64,000 nucleotides of DNA from Apibacter raozihei (GCF_004014855.1 NZ_CP034930.1:3081716-3145715), one strand, 5' to 3'. Positions 19,601 to 30,687 are shown, counted from the stretch's first letter. A program made the numbers and translations. Notes: a model not told the origin generated them from the letters alone.

Positions 19601-19605
19601 ACTAA

Positions 19606-19977
19606 TTATCTTTTAATTATATAAATCGGTAGTAATGCCAGTAGACAACCTACAAAATCGGCAAACATATCAGAATATTCAAAAGATCTTCCCATGTTCA
19701 TATACTCTTGTAAGAACTCTATAATTATACCATAAACTGTAAATATAAAAAGGAAAATAAGACTATGAATCTTAGGAAAGGACAAGCAAGCAAGCAATGT
19801 TAAAAGAAAAAATGTAACAGCATGCACCAACTTATCATTATAACTAAATTCAGAGAATAGCCCCCCATTTCCTGATGGCCTGAGCAAAAGCCATGCTAAA
19901 ACAAAAAAATATATAAGAAATACAATTTTTATTTTTGGCTGGTATTTATCCAACCAATTCTTTATATTTTTCGGCAT
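19606..19977 (-). CDS. VanZ family membrane protein
   Basis: A 123-residue protein with four hydrophobic segments (about 17-35, 50-66, 70-88, 100-120), matching the VanZ-like fold, including the [17 protein letters not shown] segment with the conserved Lys-His and [26 protein letters not shown], the signature with E-x-x-Q and the D-x-x-x-N/D helix. Its start overlaps the 3' end of gcvH by 32 nt, indicating translational coupling. The family's cellular role is unclear; gcvH-vanZ adjacency is conserved in Flavobacteriia. Confidence 0.9.
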   Translation of the reverse strand: MPKNIKNWLDKYQPKIKIVFLIYFFVLAWLLLRPSGNGGLFSEFSYNDKLVHAVTFFLLTLLACLSFPKIHSLIFLFIFTVYGIIIEFLQEYMNMGRSFEYSDMFADFVGCLLALLPIYIIKR

Positions 19978-20320
19978 TTAATAAGTGAGTTGTAGATGAA
20001 TCTGTTAGTTCTACCTTAATAATCCAACCTTTTCCATACGGATCTGAGTTGACTAAATCCGGAGTAGACTCCAATTCCTGATTAAGTTCCAAAATTTTAC
20101 CGCTTACAGGCATATACAAATCAGAAACAGTTTTTACAGCTTCTACACTCCCGAAAACTTCTCCTGAATTTAAAGTTTCATCTAAGGTTTCAACGTCAAG
20201 AAAGACAATATCACCAAGTTCTTTTTGCGCAAAATCTGTAATACCTACATAAGCAATATTACCTTCTATTCTTACCCATTCATGTTCTGGGCTGTACAAT
20301 AATTCTGATGGAATATTCAT
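19946..20320 (-). CDS. gcvH: Glycine cleavage system H protein
   Basis: The lipoyl carrier that shuttles the aminomethyl group between the P, T and L proteins of the glycine cleavage system. 124 residues, the usual length. The lipoylation site is Lys63 in [18 protein letters not shown], and the N-terminal [20 protein letters not shown] and C-terminal [15 protein letters not shown] blocks are standard. It lies 34 nt after sprA on the same strand; the other gcv genes are not in this window. Confidence 0.97.
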   Translation of the reverse strand: MNIPSELLYSPEHEWVRIEGNIAYVGITDFAQKELGDIVFLDVETLDETLNSGEVFGSVEAVKTVSDLYMPVSGKILELNQELESTPDLVNSDPYGKGWIIKVELTDSSTTHLLNAEKYKELVG

Positions 20321-20354
20321 AAAATTTTATTTTAGATGTTCAATTGTTTTTAAA

Positions 20355-23300
20355 TTAATTTCCAAAAGTAAATGTTGCGCTTAATCCTGCTCTGATAGTA
20401 GATAAAGGATATGCCGTTGAAATTTTATATTTGGTAATCATTTGTTCATAGAAAAATTTCAGATTAAAATTTTTGGAAAAGTTATAGTCGGTTGAAAATT
20501 TAACGGATACTAAATTTTGACCTCCCGTCACCTGCGAATCCAATTCAACAAGTCTTCTTACTGTTGTTTTATTATCTCTGAAAGAAATATCACCACGAAT
20601 GTTTAAGTCTCCTTTAATCGTTTTATCAGCTCCTCTATATCTCATCTTCAGCTTAACATCTTTAACTATATAACCCATTCCAAAAACAATTTCATTGCCA
20701 TAATCTTCCTGCAAAGTATAATTCGTTAAACCTAAGGATGAAATTCTATCTTTGTTATAGGCTACCCGAATCTGAATATTGTTTCTCATAGTCATATCTG
20801 CACCAATTAATGGACTAAACCCTTCAGACATCACTACCGTACCATAGGTATAGTAATTAACTCTATTATTATTTAAATCCAGAGCATCACTGTTCTGATA
20901 ATAATCAGGATTGGTTTGTACTCCATTTACGGTGTAATTAGATACGTAACTATGGTTAATTCTAAATTCTTTAAACCAATAATTAATATAAGGAATATTT
21001 TTTAGACCTCCATAGGAAACCCTCCAGTTAGGTATAGGGAATCCCCTTTTATATCCTAACTTTTGTTTCTCCGGATTTTTACCTGTAAAGGCAGAGACAA
21101 ATGCCGGCATTAAAACTTCAGAATTAGTAAGTCCGTATCCGTCCACATATCCGTCGTTATCTGTATCTGTTATTGGTTGTCCCTGTGATCTTGCTACTCT
21201 TTGTGAAAGTATTTTAGAGTTTTCAATCATTTTGTTATACACATAATCCCCAGATTTGAACGCTGTACCTATGGATATAACTGTTGAACTAAACATAGAA
21301 GTTCTATTTTCAAAAGTACGTGGCTGTATTGGATTTATCGGATATTTTATGCTTCCGTCGGAATTTGTTTCAACCAGATTATACCCTGATTGAGAAAGAG
21401 TTTTCTGATGATTTCTCAGAATATTTAAATCAATTTGCAACTGGTTTATCGGTTCTAACTGTAAATTAGCTATCAGTTGAGAATTAGTGGTTCTTACATA
21501 TGGAGTGGTCATTAACTCATTAGGTGATATCCATCCCTGTGTTATGGCTTTATTCCTTAAATCGAACTGTGAGCCAAACAAGAATCCAAATGTTGGTCCG
21601 GAAGTAGAACTTCCATAATTACCCACACCAAAAAAGTTAGGTTCCGGTAAAAATCCAGGTAAGATAGTTCCTTTATTTTCATTTAACTGTACCTGGCCTC
21701 TTTTTAAACTACCTGCAATCATCCAAAGATAATCGGTAGGTTTATATTTGGTTTTAATGCTGTACTTTTTGAACGATTTTGGTTTTTTGAGTACAAAGTT
21801 AGCTTCATAGGCTCTGTTTAAAGAATCAATTTCTCTTTGTCTTTTACGCTTACGGTCTTCAAAGTTTTTGTAAGCATTAAAATAAGAATAAAATTTAGTA
21901 AAGTCTGCATTACCTACTAATGTTACTGTTTGAGCATTTTGAGCTGTATTCCCCATACTTACTGATTGTTGTGTCAAATATGTTGAACTAGCCTGCCAAT
22001 CGTATTGCCCTGTATAGCCTGCCTCCAGAGAGGTAAAATCCATATAAGGAAGTAGATGAATCGGAAGTTTGTAGTTTGCCTGAAATCTCTGGTTGTAATT
22101 GATAGGTCTTCCAGATTTAAATAGCCCACTCCAAATCATTCCATCATCCGGTAACCCGTTTCCGATATCGTCAAGAATAGTTCGAGTACTTGACGTAAAA
22201 TCAAGCTTTAAAGAACGGGTAAGGTTAAAACCTACGTTATACTGCCATCCAAATAAGAAATTATTAGAGAATACAGGATTATAGCTACTAGGACTTCCAT
22301 TCAGATAAGCATTTATATCTCTGTACTGAAATTCATTATAAGTTCTTGCTATATCTGTACGAAAAGATATCCGTGTGGGTACCGGATTAAAATTAACTTC
22401 TTTTAATGCTCTCAGATATTTTGCAAATCTACTTGTGTCCTGTACTATTCCTAATTTACGGAAAGGTTCATAAAATTTACCTTTGGGAGTAAAATCATAA
22501 TTGAAAGCTGCCTGTAAATTTTGTTTTAAATTATATGATGTATATACATCTCTGTAATAATCTGTGGTATAAGAAAAGGAAGCGGATAAGTTTTCAACAT
22601 CATAAAAACGTGCTTTTTTATTTCCTACCCTGTCTTTTCTCAAATTTGCTACTGAAAAATTCTTTTGAGATGAATAAGTTCTTACAATTTTTTTCAATTC
22701 ATTTTCCCTCGGATCATTTTTCAGCTTAACATCATTATCTAAAGGATTATACTTTGGATCTATAAATGTTTCTGCTATACTTACACTTACCGGTATTTTA
22801 ACCCCCCATTTTTCGGGAAGAACCTTGTCAACATTTACTGCAGCACTTACCATATACTGTTTGGTTTCATCCTGACTTCTTTCACTAGGTTTACTGTCTA
22901 AAGCCCCAAATCCGGCAGATTGATACGTTCCTGATGCTGATACTTGAGCAAAATCAGCCAAATTAAATGTTAAACTGGCATTGGCTGCATAACCTCCTTC
23001 ATTGTCAATATCGGAGAGCCTTAATTCATTCAGCCACAAAATTATATGTTTAGTACTTCCATTAGTACTACGTACCCCCATCATAATGGATGAAACATTA
23101 CCTATTGAAGGTCTCCCTTTTACATAAATTAACTTATCTGCATCTCCTGTGATTGTACTCATATATCTTACAGTACTGTTATAAGCATTATTTCTGTCTT
23201 TTTCACTTTTAGCTGAAACCAAGTCACTGAGATTTAACTCTATAGTATTGTCTAAAGGCCAGATATCTAATGGAGACGTGGCTGAAACCGGAGTATATTT

Positions 23301-26300
23301 TAAAGGAATTTCATATTCATAATAGTTATCTGATAAATCACTTCCTAATCTAATGAAGAACTTAGTTTCTTTATCTACATAATTACTACTTACATCATTC
23401 ATATTTTCGGCGTGTACAAACATTTTCAATGTTTTATAACGTCTCATATCCAGACCGATATTTTTATATATACCTCTGGGTTCGGAAGGTTTTAAGTCTT
23501 TAACTTCTAATTTTAAAGAAGATTCATTTTGCATTTGAGTACCTGTAGTGTTGCCTAGAATTTCTCGAGATATTCCCGGAGGCAAAACGTATGGAGGTCT
23601 GGATGTAGAATTTTCTTCCAAATTTACAGCACTTATCGCTACATTATTTACCGGCGCAACTGTAGCTACTCCTTCATTAGTATCATCTCCGCTATTTCCG
23701 CTGATTGCTGAAATATTTCTTTCATATTTCCTCCAGTCACTTCGTACCAAATCAAAGGTTGCAAATCGTAGGGTTACTGTATTCGTAAATCCTTTCATCA
23801 ACATTCGTAAATAACGTACATTGTTTAAAATCTCGGATTTTCCTTGTGTTCCAAAATCTGAAACAGGTATACGAACCAAGTACCAAGTATTAGTGCCAGG
23901 ATGCCCGTTAGGCAAAGTTGTCCTCCATATTTTTTTATCTGCTATATATTTATTGGTTGAGCTTTCCAGATCTGCATGAGTAAGCGTTAGTTTATATTGA
24001 TTGTAATTTTCTGTTTCATCCAAGTTAAAATCCTTATTTAAATCTTCAGAATCCGGAGAAGCCGATGAAGCATCTAAAGAATTGGACGGAGAATTACCTT
24101 CAAGGTTTCTAAAATATTTATACCTGCTTACAATAGAACTTCTATCGTTGGAAGAATCCCAGGCATTATGCATGTAAAAAACAAAGTCATCTGCTGAAGG
24201 ATCTAATTCATTAGTGAGCGGATTTCTATAGTTAGCCTGAACTCTTTTACCATAAAAAATACTTTCTTCCCAACTCATTAGCCCATCATACCCCACGTCT
24301 TGTTTTTTTCTCGCTTCACCTTCTGTATCAAAGGCATAAATCAACGGATAATTTTTGGGCTGATACCCCCATATACTTTGCGTCATCTGAGTTCTATCAT
24401 CGGTAACGCCATTTTCATACATCATATATCCATCTTTCAAAACATCTTCGGAAACATTTCCCAGATGAATAATCAACTCAGGATTATCTCCTAACGGATT
24501 TGATCCCGGTGATTGCATATCTGCATAGGGATCCATCATCCAAAACTCAAGATATTCAATATTAGCCTCTGAAAAATTGGTTACACTTATAGGTCTCATT
24601 AAACCTCCCCAGCGTTTGGTATATTGACTAAAAGAATCGTCTTCTTCCGGACTGAAATTGTACGGTCCTCTTTCCCTTGGATAGAACGAGACATCAAAAG
24701 TATTCATAAACAATTGTTCTCCAGCAATGTAATCTCTTTCTGAAAAAAGTTCTTTATTTTCAACTCTTCTCTGCATATGTAATGAAAGAGCATCTTTATC
24801 TATACCGGCAGGCTGTCCGCCTCCTATTCCAAAAAATCTAGGGTCTATGTTATACCAGCTTGTCAAGGCCCTCCCAAATCCGAAACTTAAAGAATCGGAT
24901 TTAAATTTTGGTTCAACATCAAAATCACCATACAATTCAGGTCTACTGGCAATGCCCCAATAACTAGGATCTTTTAAGCTTATTTTAGATGCTGTTGTTT
25001 CAAAATCATCTATATATGATTGATTACCAATAGTGGAGTTTTCACCTGGAAGTAATGCTGCTCCTTCAATTTTAAGGCTCATATTTGAACGGGCTTCCGT
25101 TTTTACTCCCGGAATCCAGTTTGCTAATTTAGTTAAGAAAGGCACCTCCTTATTCAGCATCATATTTATACCCACCATAGAATTATTTACGGGTTCTGCT
25201 CCATATTGAACTTTTTGTGTTAAAGGACGTTCTTTATAATTTAAAAAGGTAGCACCTACTAAAAATTCTTCACTGAATTTATGTTCTACATTTAATCCCA
25301 TAAATCTTTTTTTCTGCATATTAAATGCAAATTGATTTTCAAGACTTATATTTATAGGTACTCCTGAATTTTTATATGTTTCATTTATAATGGTAACCAT
25401 ACCCATTTGATAATCTACCACATAGTCTGCTCCTTCTACTAATGTTTGTCCGTTGGCAGTTACTTTTACAGAACCTCTGGGAACATTAAAAGCTCCTAGT
25501 GGTATGCCGCTTCCTACTGTTCCTTTAAATCGTCCTTCAATGGTGTATCTTTCTGCTAAGGGGTCTGATGTAACTTCACGGCTTGATTTGAGCTTACGGT
25601 ATAAATTATCAAATACAAATCTTGAATTGACTGACTGACTGGTCAGGTAATTACCGAAAGGTTCTACTTTAGTAAAAATCAATTTCCCTTTTTGAGAATT
25701 TATGGTTATTCCTTCGACAAAGTCAAATATACCATCGCCTTTGCCATTTGCAGAAGCATCATTGTTTAAATTTAATCTATCCCAGTTTAGTAGTTGGATC
25801 AACTGACGATTATTAACATTCGGATCTGGTAAATAGTTAATTTTACCTTGAGACGCATCCTGATACAAGACGTTAAGCATAAAGTCTTCAGAGGTAATTT
25901 GGGAACCGTCTAAACCATAAATATTTTTCATCATTAAGTTCCACATCGGTGATTCTGTAACAACTACCTGATTGGGTTTTAATAACTTAACAACTAAAAC
26001 TTTGGATGTTTCACTGGAAAATTCACCAACTTTATATATTTTAGAAGGATTCCTTGAATCTGTATACTGAAAAGCAACCGCAAGCAACTGATCATTATTC
26101 AGCTTCTGATTTAAGGATATATAACCTAATTGAGCGTTATATGTATACTCAGATTCAGAAAGCTTTTTTACCCGTTTATGGGTAACAAAGTTTTCTCCGC
26201 TCACGTAATTTACTACTCCCCCCTGATAGTCGGGAAGAGATCTTCCATTTACAGCATTGTAAACTGTAGATGCATCTCTTATTATATCTCCGAGACTTGT

Positions 26301-27407
26301 GATTGATGAATAAATTCCCTGGTTATCATTGCTTGGTAAATCGGAGCTTAAGTTTGATTCTCCTAAGTCTCTTAATGCTAATATAGGTCTTTGTTCCTGC
26401 AAATTAGAATTTCCCTGATCAATACGCCAGACCTCCATTCGGGTAATATTGATAGTAGAATTTATATAAGGATAATTTAATAAGGCGTTATCATAATTGT
26501 TTCTAAAATATTGACCTAAAAAATAGTGTTGATTTTCTTCGTATTCGGCTACTTTGAGTTTAAAGGTATTCACAACCCCTCCTCCCTGAACAGTAATATT
26601 ACGTGCTTCAGACTGCTGTTCCGAAAAAACAGTGGTAAGATAGGTGTTTCCAAACTGAAACTCCCCTTTTACCCCAAATAAAGATTGAGCTCCGGTTATC
26701 AGACTGGTGCTTAAAGGCATACTTACGTTACCAAATTCTATTTTCTTTACGATCTGATCTTCTCCTCCGGCGAGGGCGTCTGGTTTCCATGCCAGGTTTA
26801 GCCTGTTTTCAAAATTAAATCCGGCTTGTGTATCATAATTAACTCCTAACTGTACATTTTTACCTACACTTCCCTGTAAGCTCATTTGTATTCTCTGACG
26901 GAGATCTATGGTAAAATTCTTTCTGTTTTGAGGTAGGATTTGAGGATTATCAATTTTTTGATATAAAATACCCAAATCAAAGGAAGCAAATCCGGAGGGT
27001 CTTAATTCAATACGATTTCCACCGAATATTTTTTCAAATATTTTTGACTTGACAGTAATTCCTGGAATAAATCTTTTATCTTTTCCATTGGTTCCTGACT
27101 TAGCTGTTTTATTTGCTTCTTCCTGTAATCTGTTTTTTTCCCTGTAATACTCTTTGGATTTTTGTTGCATTACGTATTGGGTATATTCGTCAGGTGTCAT
27201 CGTCACAGGTGTACCTACCACTACTCCTCCCACCTTAGGGTAGAGTATGTAATTTCCTGCTTTATAATCATAATAGGCTTCATACTTAACGGGATCGTCA
27301 AGACTAAGGCCTTGTTCATCTGTATTTTCCTGAGCTAATAAAGAATTGTTTCCTATGATAATAAATAAAAAAAGTAAACAACAATAAATTTTCCTCAAAG
27401 CTTTCAA
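20355..27407 (-). CDS. sprA: SprA, outer-membrane translocon of the type IX secretion system
   Basis: A 2350-residue protein with a signal peptide (KIYCCLLFLFIIIGNNSLLAQ region) followed by a vast stretch of beta strands, as expected for SprA, whose known structure is a 36-strand single-polypeptide barrel forming the type IX secretion pore. Family length is about 2300-2400. Recognisable blocks are RIELRPSGFASFDLGILYQ, VGAPV-like repeats such as GVNYDTQAGFNFENRLNL, LNGENSTIGNQSYIDDFE-like region near the middle (SYIDDFETTASKISL) and the C terminus RAGLSATFTFGN. Gliding motility genes are not seen here, so SprA may serve secretion only. It starts 2 nt after ruvA, and gcvH follows: the known Flavobacteriia order. 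Confidence 0.97.
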   Translation of the reverse strand: MKALRKIYCCLLFLFIIIGNNSLLAQENTDEQGLSLDDPVKYEAYYDYKAGNYILYPKVGGVVVGTPVTMTPDEYTQYVMQQKSKEYYREKNRLQEEANKTAKSGTNGKDKRFIPGITVKSKIFEKIFGGNRIELRPSGFASFDLGILYQKIDNPQILPQNRKNFTIDLRQRIQMSLQGSVGKNVQLGVNYDTQAGFNFENRLNLAWKPDALAGGEDQIVKKIEFGNVSMPLSTSLITGAQSLFGVKGEFQFGNTYLTTVFSEQQSEARNITVQGGGVVNTFKLKVAEYEENQHYFLGQYFRNNYDNALLNYPYINSTINITRMEVWRIDQGNSNLQEQRPILALRDLGESNLSSDLPSNDNQGIYSSITSLGDIIRDASTVYNAVNGRSLPDYQGGVVNYVSGENFVTHKRVKKLSESEYTYNAQLGYISLNQKLNNDQLLAVAFQYTDSRNPSKIYKVGEFSSETSKVLVVKLLKPNQVVVTESPMWNLMMKNIYGLDGSQITSEDFMLNVLYQDASQGKINYLPDPNVNNRQLIQLLNWDRLNLNNDASANGKGDGIFDFVEGITINSQKGKLIFTKVEPFGNYLTSQSVNSRFVFDNLYRKLKSSREVTSDPLAERYTIEGRFKGTVGSGIPLGAFNVPRGSVKVTANGQTLVEGADYVVDYQMGMVTIINETYKNSGVPINISLENQFAFNMQKKRFMGLNVEHKFSEEFLVGATFLNYKERPLTQKVQYGAEPVNNSMVGINMMLNKEVPFLTKLANWIPGVKTEARSNMSLKIEGAALLPGENSTIGNQSYIDDFETTASKISLKDPSYWGIASRPELYGDFDVEPKFKSDSLSFGFGRALTSWYNIDPRFFGIGGGQPAGIDKDALSLHMQRRVENKELFSERDYIAGEQLFMNTFDVSFYPRERGPYNFSPEEDDSFSQYTKRWGGLMRPISVTNFSEANIEYLEFWMMDPYADMQSPGSNPLGDNPELIIHLGNVSEDVLKDGYMMYENGVTDDRTQMTQSIWGYQPKNYPLIYAFDTEGEARKKQDVGYDGLMSWEESIFYGKRVQANYRNPLTNELDPSADDFVFYMHNAWDSSNDRSSIVSRYKYFRNLEGNSPSNSLDASSASPDSEDLNKDFNLDETENYNQYKLTLTHADLESSTNKYIADKKIWRTTLPNGHPGTNTWYLVRIPVSDFGTQGKSEILNNVRYLRMLMKGFTNTVTLRFATFDLVRSDWRKYERNISAISGNSGDDTNEGVATVAPVNNVAISAVNLEENSTSRPPYVLPPGISREILGNTTGTQMQNESSLKLEVKDLKPSEPRGIYKNIGLDMRRYKTLKMFVHAENMNDVSSNYVDKETKFFIRLGSDLSDNYYEYEIPLKYTPVSATSPLDIWPLDNTIELNLSDLVSAKSEKDRNNAYNSTVRYMSTITGDADKLIYVKGRPSIGNVSSIMMGVRSTNGSTKHIILWLNELRLSDIDNEGGYAANASLTFNLADFAQVSASGTYQSAGFGALDSKPSERSQDETKQYMVSAAVNVDKVLPEKWGVKIPVSVSIAETFIDPKYNPLDNDVKLKNDPRENELKKIVRTYSSQKNFSVANLRKDRVGNKKARFYDVENLSASFSYTTDYYRDVYTSYNLKQNLQAAFNYDFTPKGKFYEPFRKLGIVQDTSRFAKYLRALKEVNFNPVPTRISFRTDIARTYNEFQYRDINAYLNGSPSSYNPVFSNNFLFGWQYNVGFNLTRSLKLDFTSSTRTILDDIGNGLPDDGMIWSGLFKSGRPINYNQRFQANYKLPIHLLPYMDFTSLEAGYTGQYDWQASSTYLTQQSVSMGNTAQNAQTVTLVGNADFTKFYSYFNAYKNFEDRKRKRQREIDSLNRAYEANFVLKKPKSFKKYSIKTKYKPTDYLWMIAGSLKRGQVQLNENKGTILPGFLPEPNFFGVGNYGSSTSGPTFGFLFGSQFDLRNKAITQGWISPNELMTTPYVRTTNSQLIANLQLEPINQLQIDLNILRNHQKTLSQSGYNLVETNSDGSIKYPINPIQPRTFENRTSMFSSTVISIGTAFKSGDYVYNKMIENSKILSQRVARSQGQPITDTDNDGYVDGYGLTNSEVLMPAFVSAFTGKNPEKQKLGYKRGFPIPNWRVSYGGLKNIPYINYWFKEFRINHSYVSNYTVNGVQTNPDYYQNSDALDLNNNRVNYYTYGTVVMSEGFSPLIGADMTMRNNIQIRVAYNKDRISSLGLTNYTLQEDYGNEIVFGMGYIVKDVKLKMRYRGADKTIKGDLNIRGDISFRDNKTTVRRLVELDSQVTGGQNLVSVKFSTDYNFSKNFNLKFFYEQMITKYKISTAYPLSTIRAGLSATFTFGN

Positions 27408-27409
27408 GT

Positions 27410-27991
27410 TTATAGTTTTTTTAGAGTTTCTTTTATCAGGGTTTCCACTTGTATTTGCGGATTGCCCTCTAATATTTTATCGATAATTTTTTCTGTAATT
27501 TTTTTGGAAATACCTAGTACTTCTAAAGCACTTAACGCTTCAAATTTGTTTTTATTGCTTGAACCTGCTTCTAAAACTTCGGATGTTTCCAAGCCTGTAA
27601 TTTTATCTCGAAGATCGAGTATAATCCTTTGTGCAGTTTTTGTACCTATTCCTTTAATCTTTTGAAGGGCAAGGTTATTTCCACTGGAAATTGCTGTAGC
27701 AATTTCAACTGAAGACATAGAGGACAACATCATTATTGCTGAGGCTGGACCTACGCCATTCACACTTATTAATAAATTAAATAAGGCTCTTTCTGCTTTG
27801 GTTGAAAAACCATATAAGAGGTGTGCATCTTCTCTTATAATTTCCTGAACATATAAGTGTGTTTTATCTAATTTCTGCACCTCTGTATAGGTTTGCAAAC
27901 TTATAGTTGCAGAGTATCCCACTCCGTTACAATCGATTACGATACTGGAGGGGGATACTTCAAATATATTTCCTGACAAATGAGTTATCAT
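27410..27991 (-). CDS. ruvA: Holliday junction branch migration protein RuvA
   Basis: DNA-junction-binding subunit that loads the RuvB motor. 193 residues in three domains: N-terminal OB fold (MITHLSGNIFEVSPSSIVIDCNGVGY), tandem helix-hairpin-helix (ISVNGVGPASAIMMLSS and IKGIGTKTAQRIILDL), and the C-terminal RuvB-binding domain (EALSALEVLGISKKITEKII). It lies between maeB (30-nt gap) and sprA (2-nt gap), all minus strand, so it is translated from the same long message. Confidence 0.97.
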   Translation of the reverse strand: MITHLSGNIFEVSPSSIVIDCNGVGYSATISLQTYTEVQKLDKTHLYVQEIIREDAHLLYGFSTKAERALFNLLISVNGVGPASAIMMLSSMSSVEIATAISSGNNLALQKIKGIGTKTAQRIILDLRDKITGLETSEVLEAGSSNKNKFEALSALEVLGISKKITEKIIDKILEGNPQIQVETLIKETLKKL

Positions 27992-28021
27992 ATATTAAAT
28001 AACTTTTGGCTAAAATAATTA

Positions 28022-30295
28022 TTATTTTCTTAATTGGGCATCAATTACTGCAAGTGTTGCTAAATTAACTATTTCGTCAACACTGGATCGTAAACTCATT
28101 ACTTGTATTGGCTTGCTTAGTCCCATTAAAACCGGACCAATAATCTGTGATGATTTTAATCCTTTTACCAGTTTAAAACTTAAATTTGCTGAAGTTAAAT
28201 CAGGAAATATTAAAACATTAGCCGGCTTGTCTCCAATTTTTGAAAAAGGAAAAGCACTTAACAATTCTTCATCTAGTGCAAAATCCGGCTGCATTTCTCC
28301 ATCTACGATTAGTTCCGGATCTATTTCATGCAGAATTCTAACCGCTTTTGCTACTTTTTTGGATATTGGTGAATAATTTGAAAAGTTTTCATACGATAAT
28401 AGAGCTACTCTTGGTTTAATAGCAAGAGCTTTTGCAAAATTTGCAGTTAGTTGAGTAATTTCGACTAAATCATCAGTAGTAGGATCTACATTTACAGAAG
28501 TATCTGCAACAAAAATAGGTCCTTTTTTGGTAACCATAATCATAGCAGAAGCTACTTTCTTGGAAGTTTCCACTCTATCTATAACTTCAAGAATCGGGTG
28601 AAGTACACTTTTATAACTTTTTGAAAATCCTGTAAGCAATGCGTCAGCATCGCCCATTTCAACTGCCAAAGGTCCATAGTAATCCCGACTTTTTAAAAGT
28701 CTGTTTGCCTGATATATAGAACTTATTCCGTTTCTTTTTCTTTTGTTGTATAAGTAGTCTGCATATTTTTCAAATCGTTCTTTATTTTCTATATCATCCA
28801 TATCCCAGATTGGAATATTATCGAAATCCAAATTATAATTTTTCTTAGCAGCTTCTATTTTTGATCTTTTTCCTAACAGGATAGGTTTTGCAATACCTTC
28901 TTCAGAGAGGATTTGAGCTGCTTTTAATACATTGTACTCTTCTGCGTTATTCAGTAATATTTTTTTCGGATTTGCTTTTGCTCTGGTTTGTAAAATACGG
29001 ATTAGCTTTTGATCAGTACCTCCCAGCCTATCCAGTAATTCTTCTTCATAACTGTTCCAATCTTTGATTGGAGCGCCTGCAACCCCACTTTCCATAGCTG
29101 CTTTGGCTACTGCCATTGAAACTCTGGTTATTAAACGGTTATCAAATGGTTTAGGAATTATATATTCTCGACCAAATTTCATGTTCTTCACATTATATGC
29201 CAGACTTACCTGCTCCGGTACACTTTCTTTTGCCAGTTCCGCCAATGCTCTTACAGCTGCAAGCTGCATTTCCTGATTGATATCTGTAGCACGAACATCC
29301 AGCGCTCCTCTAAATATATAAGGAAATCCTAATACATTATTTACCTGATTAGGATAATCACTTCTACCGGTTGCCATTATAACATCTTTTCTTGTCTCAA
29401 TAGCCAGATTATAATCAATTTCCGGTGTTGGATTTGCCATAGCAAAAACAATTGGGTCTGCATTCATTGAGGTTAGCATGGACGGGGAAACTATATTACC
29501 TTTGGAAAGGCCTATGAATACATCACTGTTTTTCATGGCATCTTCCAATGTTCTGTCAGAAGTTTCCACGGCAAATTCCTGCTTTTCTTCGTTAAGATCT
29601 GTTCTCCCTTTATATATTACTCCTTTGCTATCACACATAAGTATATTTTCGGGTCTTGCTCCTAGAGCTTTATATAATCGTGTACAAGATATAGCTGCTG
29701 CTCCGGCACCGCTAACTACTATTTTAACTTTTGAAATATCTTTGGAAGTTAATTCCAAAGCATTTAAAAGAGCTGCGGCAGATATAATTGCCGTCCCGTG
29801 CTGATCATCGTGCATTACAGGAATGTCCAATTCTGCTTTTAATCTTTTTTCAATTTCGAAAGCTTCGGGAGCCTTAATATCTTCAAGATTAATTCCACCA
29901 AATGTGGGTGCAATTGATTTTACTATTTCTATAAATTTATCCGGATTGGTTTCATTAACTTCAATATCAAATACATTAATACCTGCAAATATTTTAAATA
30001 ACAACCCTTTTCCTTCCATTACAGGTTTTGAAGCATCTGCTCCTATATCTCCTAATCCTAATACTGCTGTACCGTTAGATATTACAGCTACTAAATTTCC
30101 TTTTGATGTATATTTATAAGCGTCTGCAGGATTTCTGTTTATTTCCATACATGGTTCTGCCACTCCAGGAGAATAAGCTAAAGCCAAGTCTCTTTGGGTA
30201 GAATGTGGCTTAGTGGGAACTACTTCTATTTTTCCTTCAGGTTTAGAACTGTGATATTCTAAAGCTGCTTCTCTTAAATTTTTTTCTTTTGACAT
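28022..30295 (-). CDS. maeB: NADP-dependent malic enzyme with phosphotransacetylase-like domain
   Basis: A 757-residue MaeB-type enzyme: oxidative decarboxylation of malate to pyruvate with NADP. The N-terminal ~410 residues hold the malic enzyme part with the catalytic Tyr region AYSPGVAEPCMEI, metal-binding DDQHGTAIISAAALLNALEL and the nucleotide-binding GAGAAAISC. The C-terminal ~330 residues match phosphate acetyltransferase (KVASAMIMVTKKGPIFVADTSVN, GPVLMGLSKPIQVM), which in MaeB is regulatory and not catalytic. First gene of the minus-strand operon with ruvA and sprA. Promoter element seen just upstream. Confidence 0.96.
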   Translation of the reverse strand: MSKEKNLREAALEYHSSKPEGKIEVVPTKPHSTQRDLALAYSPGVAEPCMEINRNPADAYKYTSKGNLVAVISNGTAVLGLGDIGADASKPVMEGKGLLFKIFAGINVFDIEVNETNPDKFIEIVKSIAPTFGGINLEDIKAPEAFEIEKRLKAELDIPVMHDDQHGTAIISAAALLNALELTSKDISKVKIVVSGAGAAAISCTRLYKALGARPENILMCDSKGVIYKGRTDLNEEKQEFAVETSDRTLEDAMKNSDVFIGLSKGNIVSPSMLTSMNADPIVFAMANPTPEIDYNLAIETRKDVIMATGRSDYPNQVNNVLGFPYIFRGALDVRATDINQEMQLAAVRALAELAKESVPEQVSLAYNVKNMKFGREYIIPKPFDNRLITRVSMAVAKAAMESGVAGAPIKDWNSYEEELLDRLGGTDQKLIRILQTRAKANPKKILLNNAEEYNVLKAAQILSEEGIAKPILLGKRSKIEAAKKNYNLDFDNIPIWDMDDIENKERFEKYADYLYNKRKRNGISSIYQANRLLKSRDYYGPLAVEMGDADALLTGFSKSYKSVLHPILEVIDRVETSKKVASAMIMVTKKGPIFVADTSVNVDPTTDDLVEITQLTANFAKALAIKPRVALLSYENFSNYSPISKKVAKAVRILHEIDPELIVDGEMQPDFALDEELLSAFPFSKIGDKPANVLIFPDLTSANLSFKLVKGLKSSQIIGPVLMGLSKPIQVMSLRSSVDEIVNLATLAVIDAQLRK

Positions 30296-30338
30296 TTTTT
30301 ATCGTTTTTTCTTAGCTTTTTTCTGTTTTTATAACTTA

Positions 30339-30346
30339 CAAAAGTA
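30339..30346 (-). promoter_or_regulatory. -7 promoter element of the maeB operon
   Basis: Minus-strand TACTTTTG, an exact TAnnTTTG match, 44 nt upstream of the maeB start. The rest of the gap to 30687 is AT-rich, with no further gene, and must hold the promoter of the small peptidase gene on the plus strand. Confidence 0.55.
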
Positions 30347-30687
30347 CATTTTTTTTATTTAGATGTTGAGTTGTTATACAGATTTATCTTTATACAAACT
30401 CTATTTATTTTCATGTGTTTACACTATATAAATAAAAATACATAAAACTATATACGATAAGATACTTACATTTAGTATATGCTCTACACATTATTTAAGT
30501 TTACTATCAGCTAAAGTTGCAACTTTATATAATTTTTCACATTATTTTCTAACTACGCAAATACACTTCGTCTTTCATTTCTACCTTTGTGCTGTCTTAT
30601 TATTATATGTTCATTAATTGATTGTTACTGCTTACTTAAATAATATATACTAAAGTTCTATTTATTATTTAAATAAATTTTAGCAAT

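Noticed and set aside
20355-27407. Short plus-strand open frames opposite sprA
   Set aside because: They are shadows of the sprA codons; composition and lack of initiation context do not support genes.
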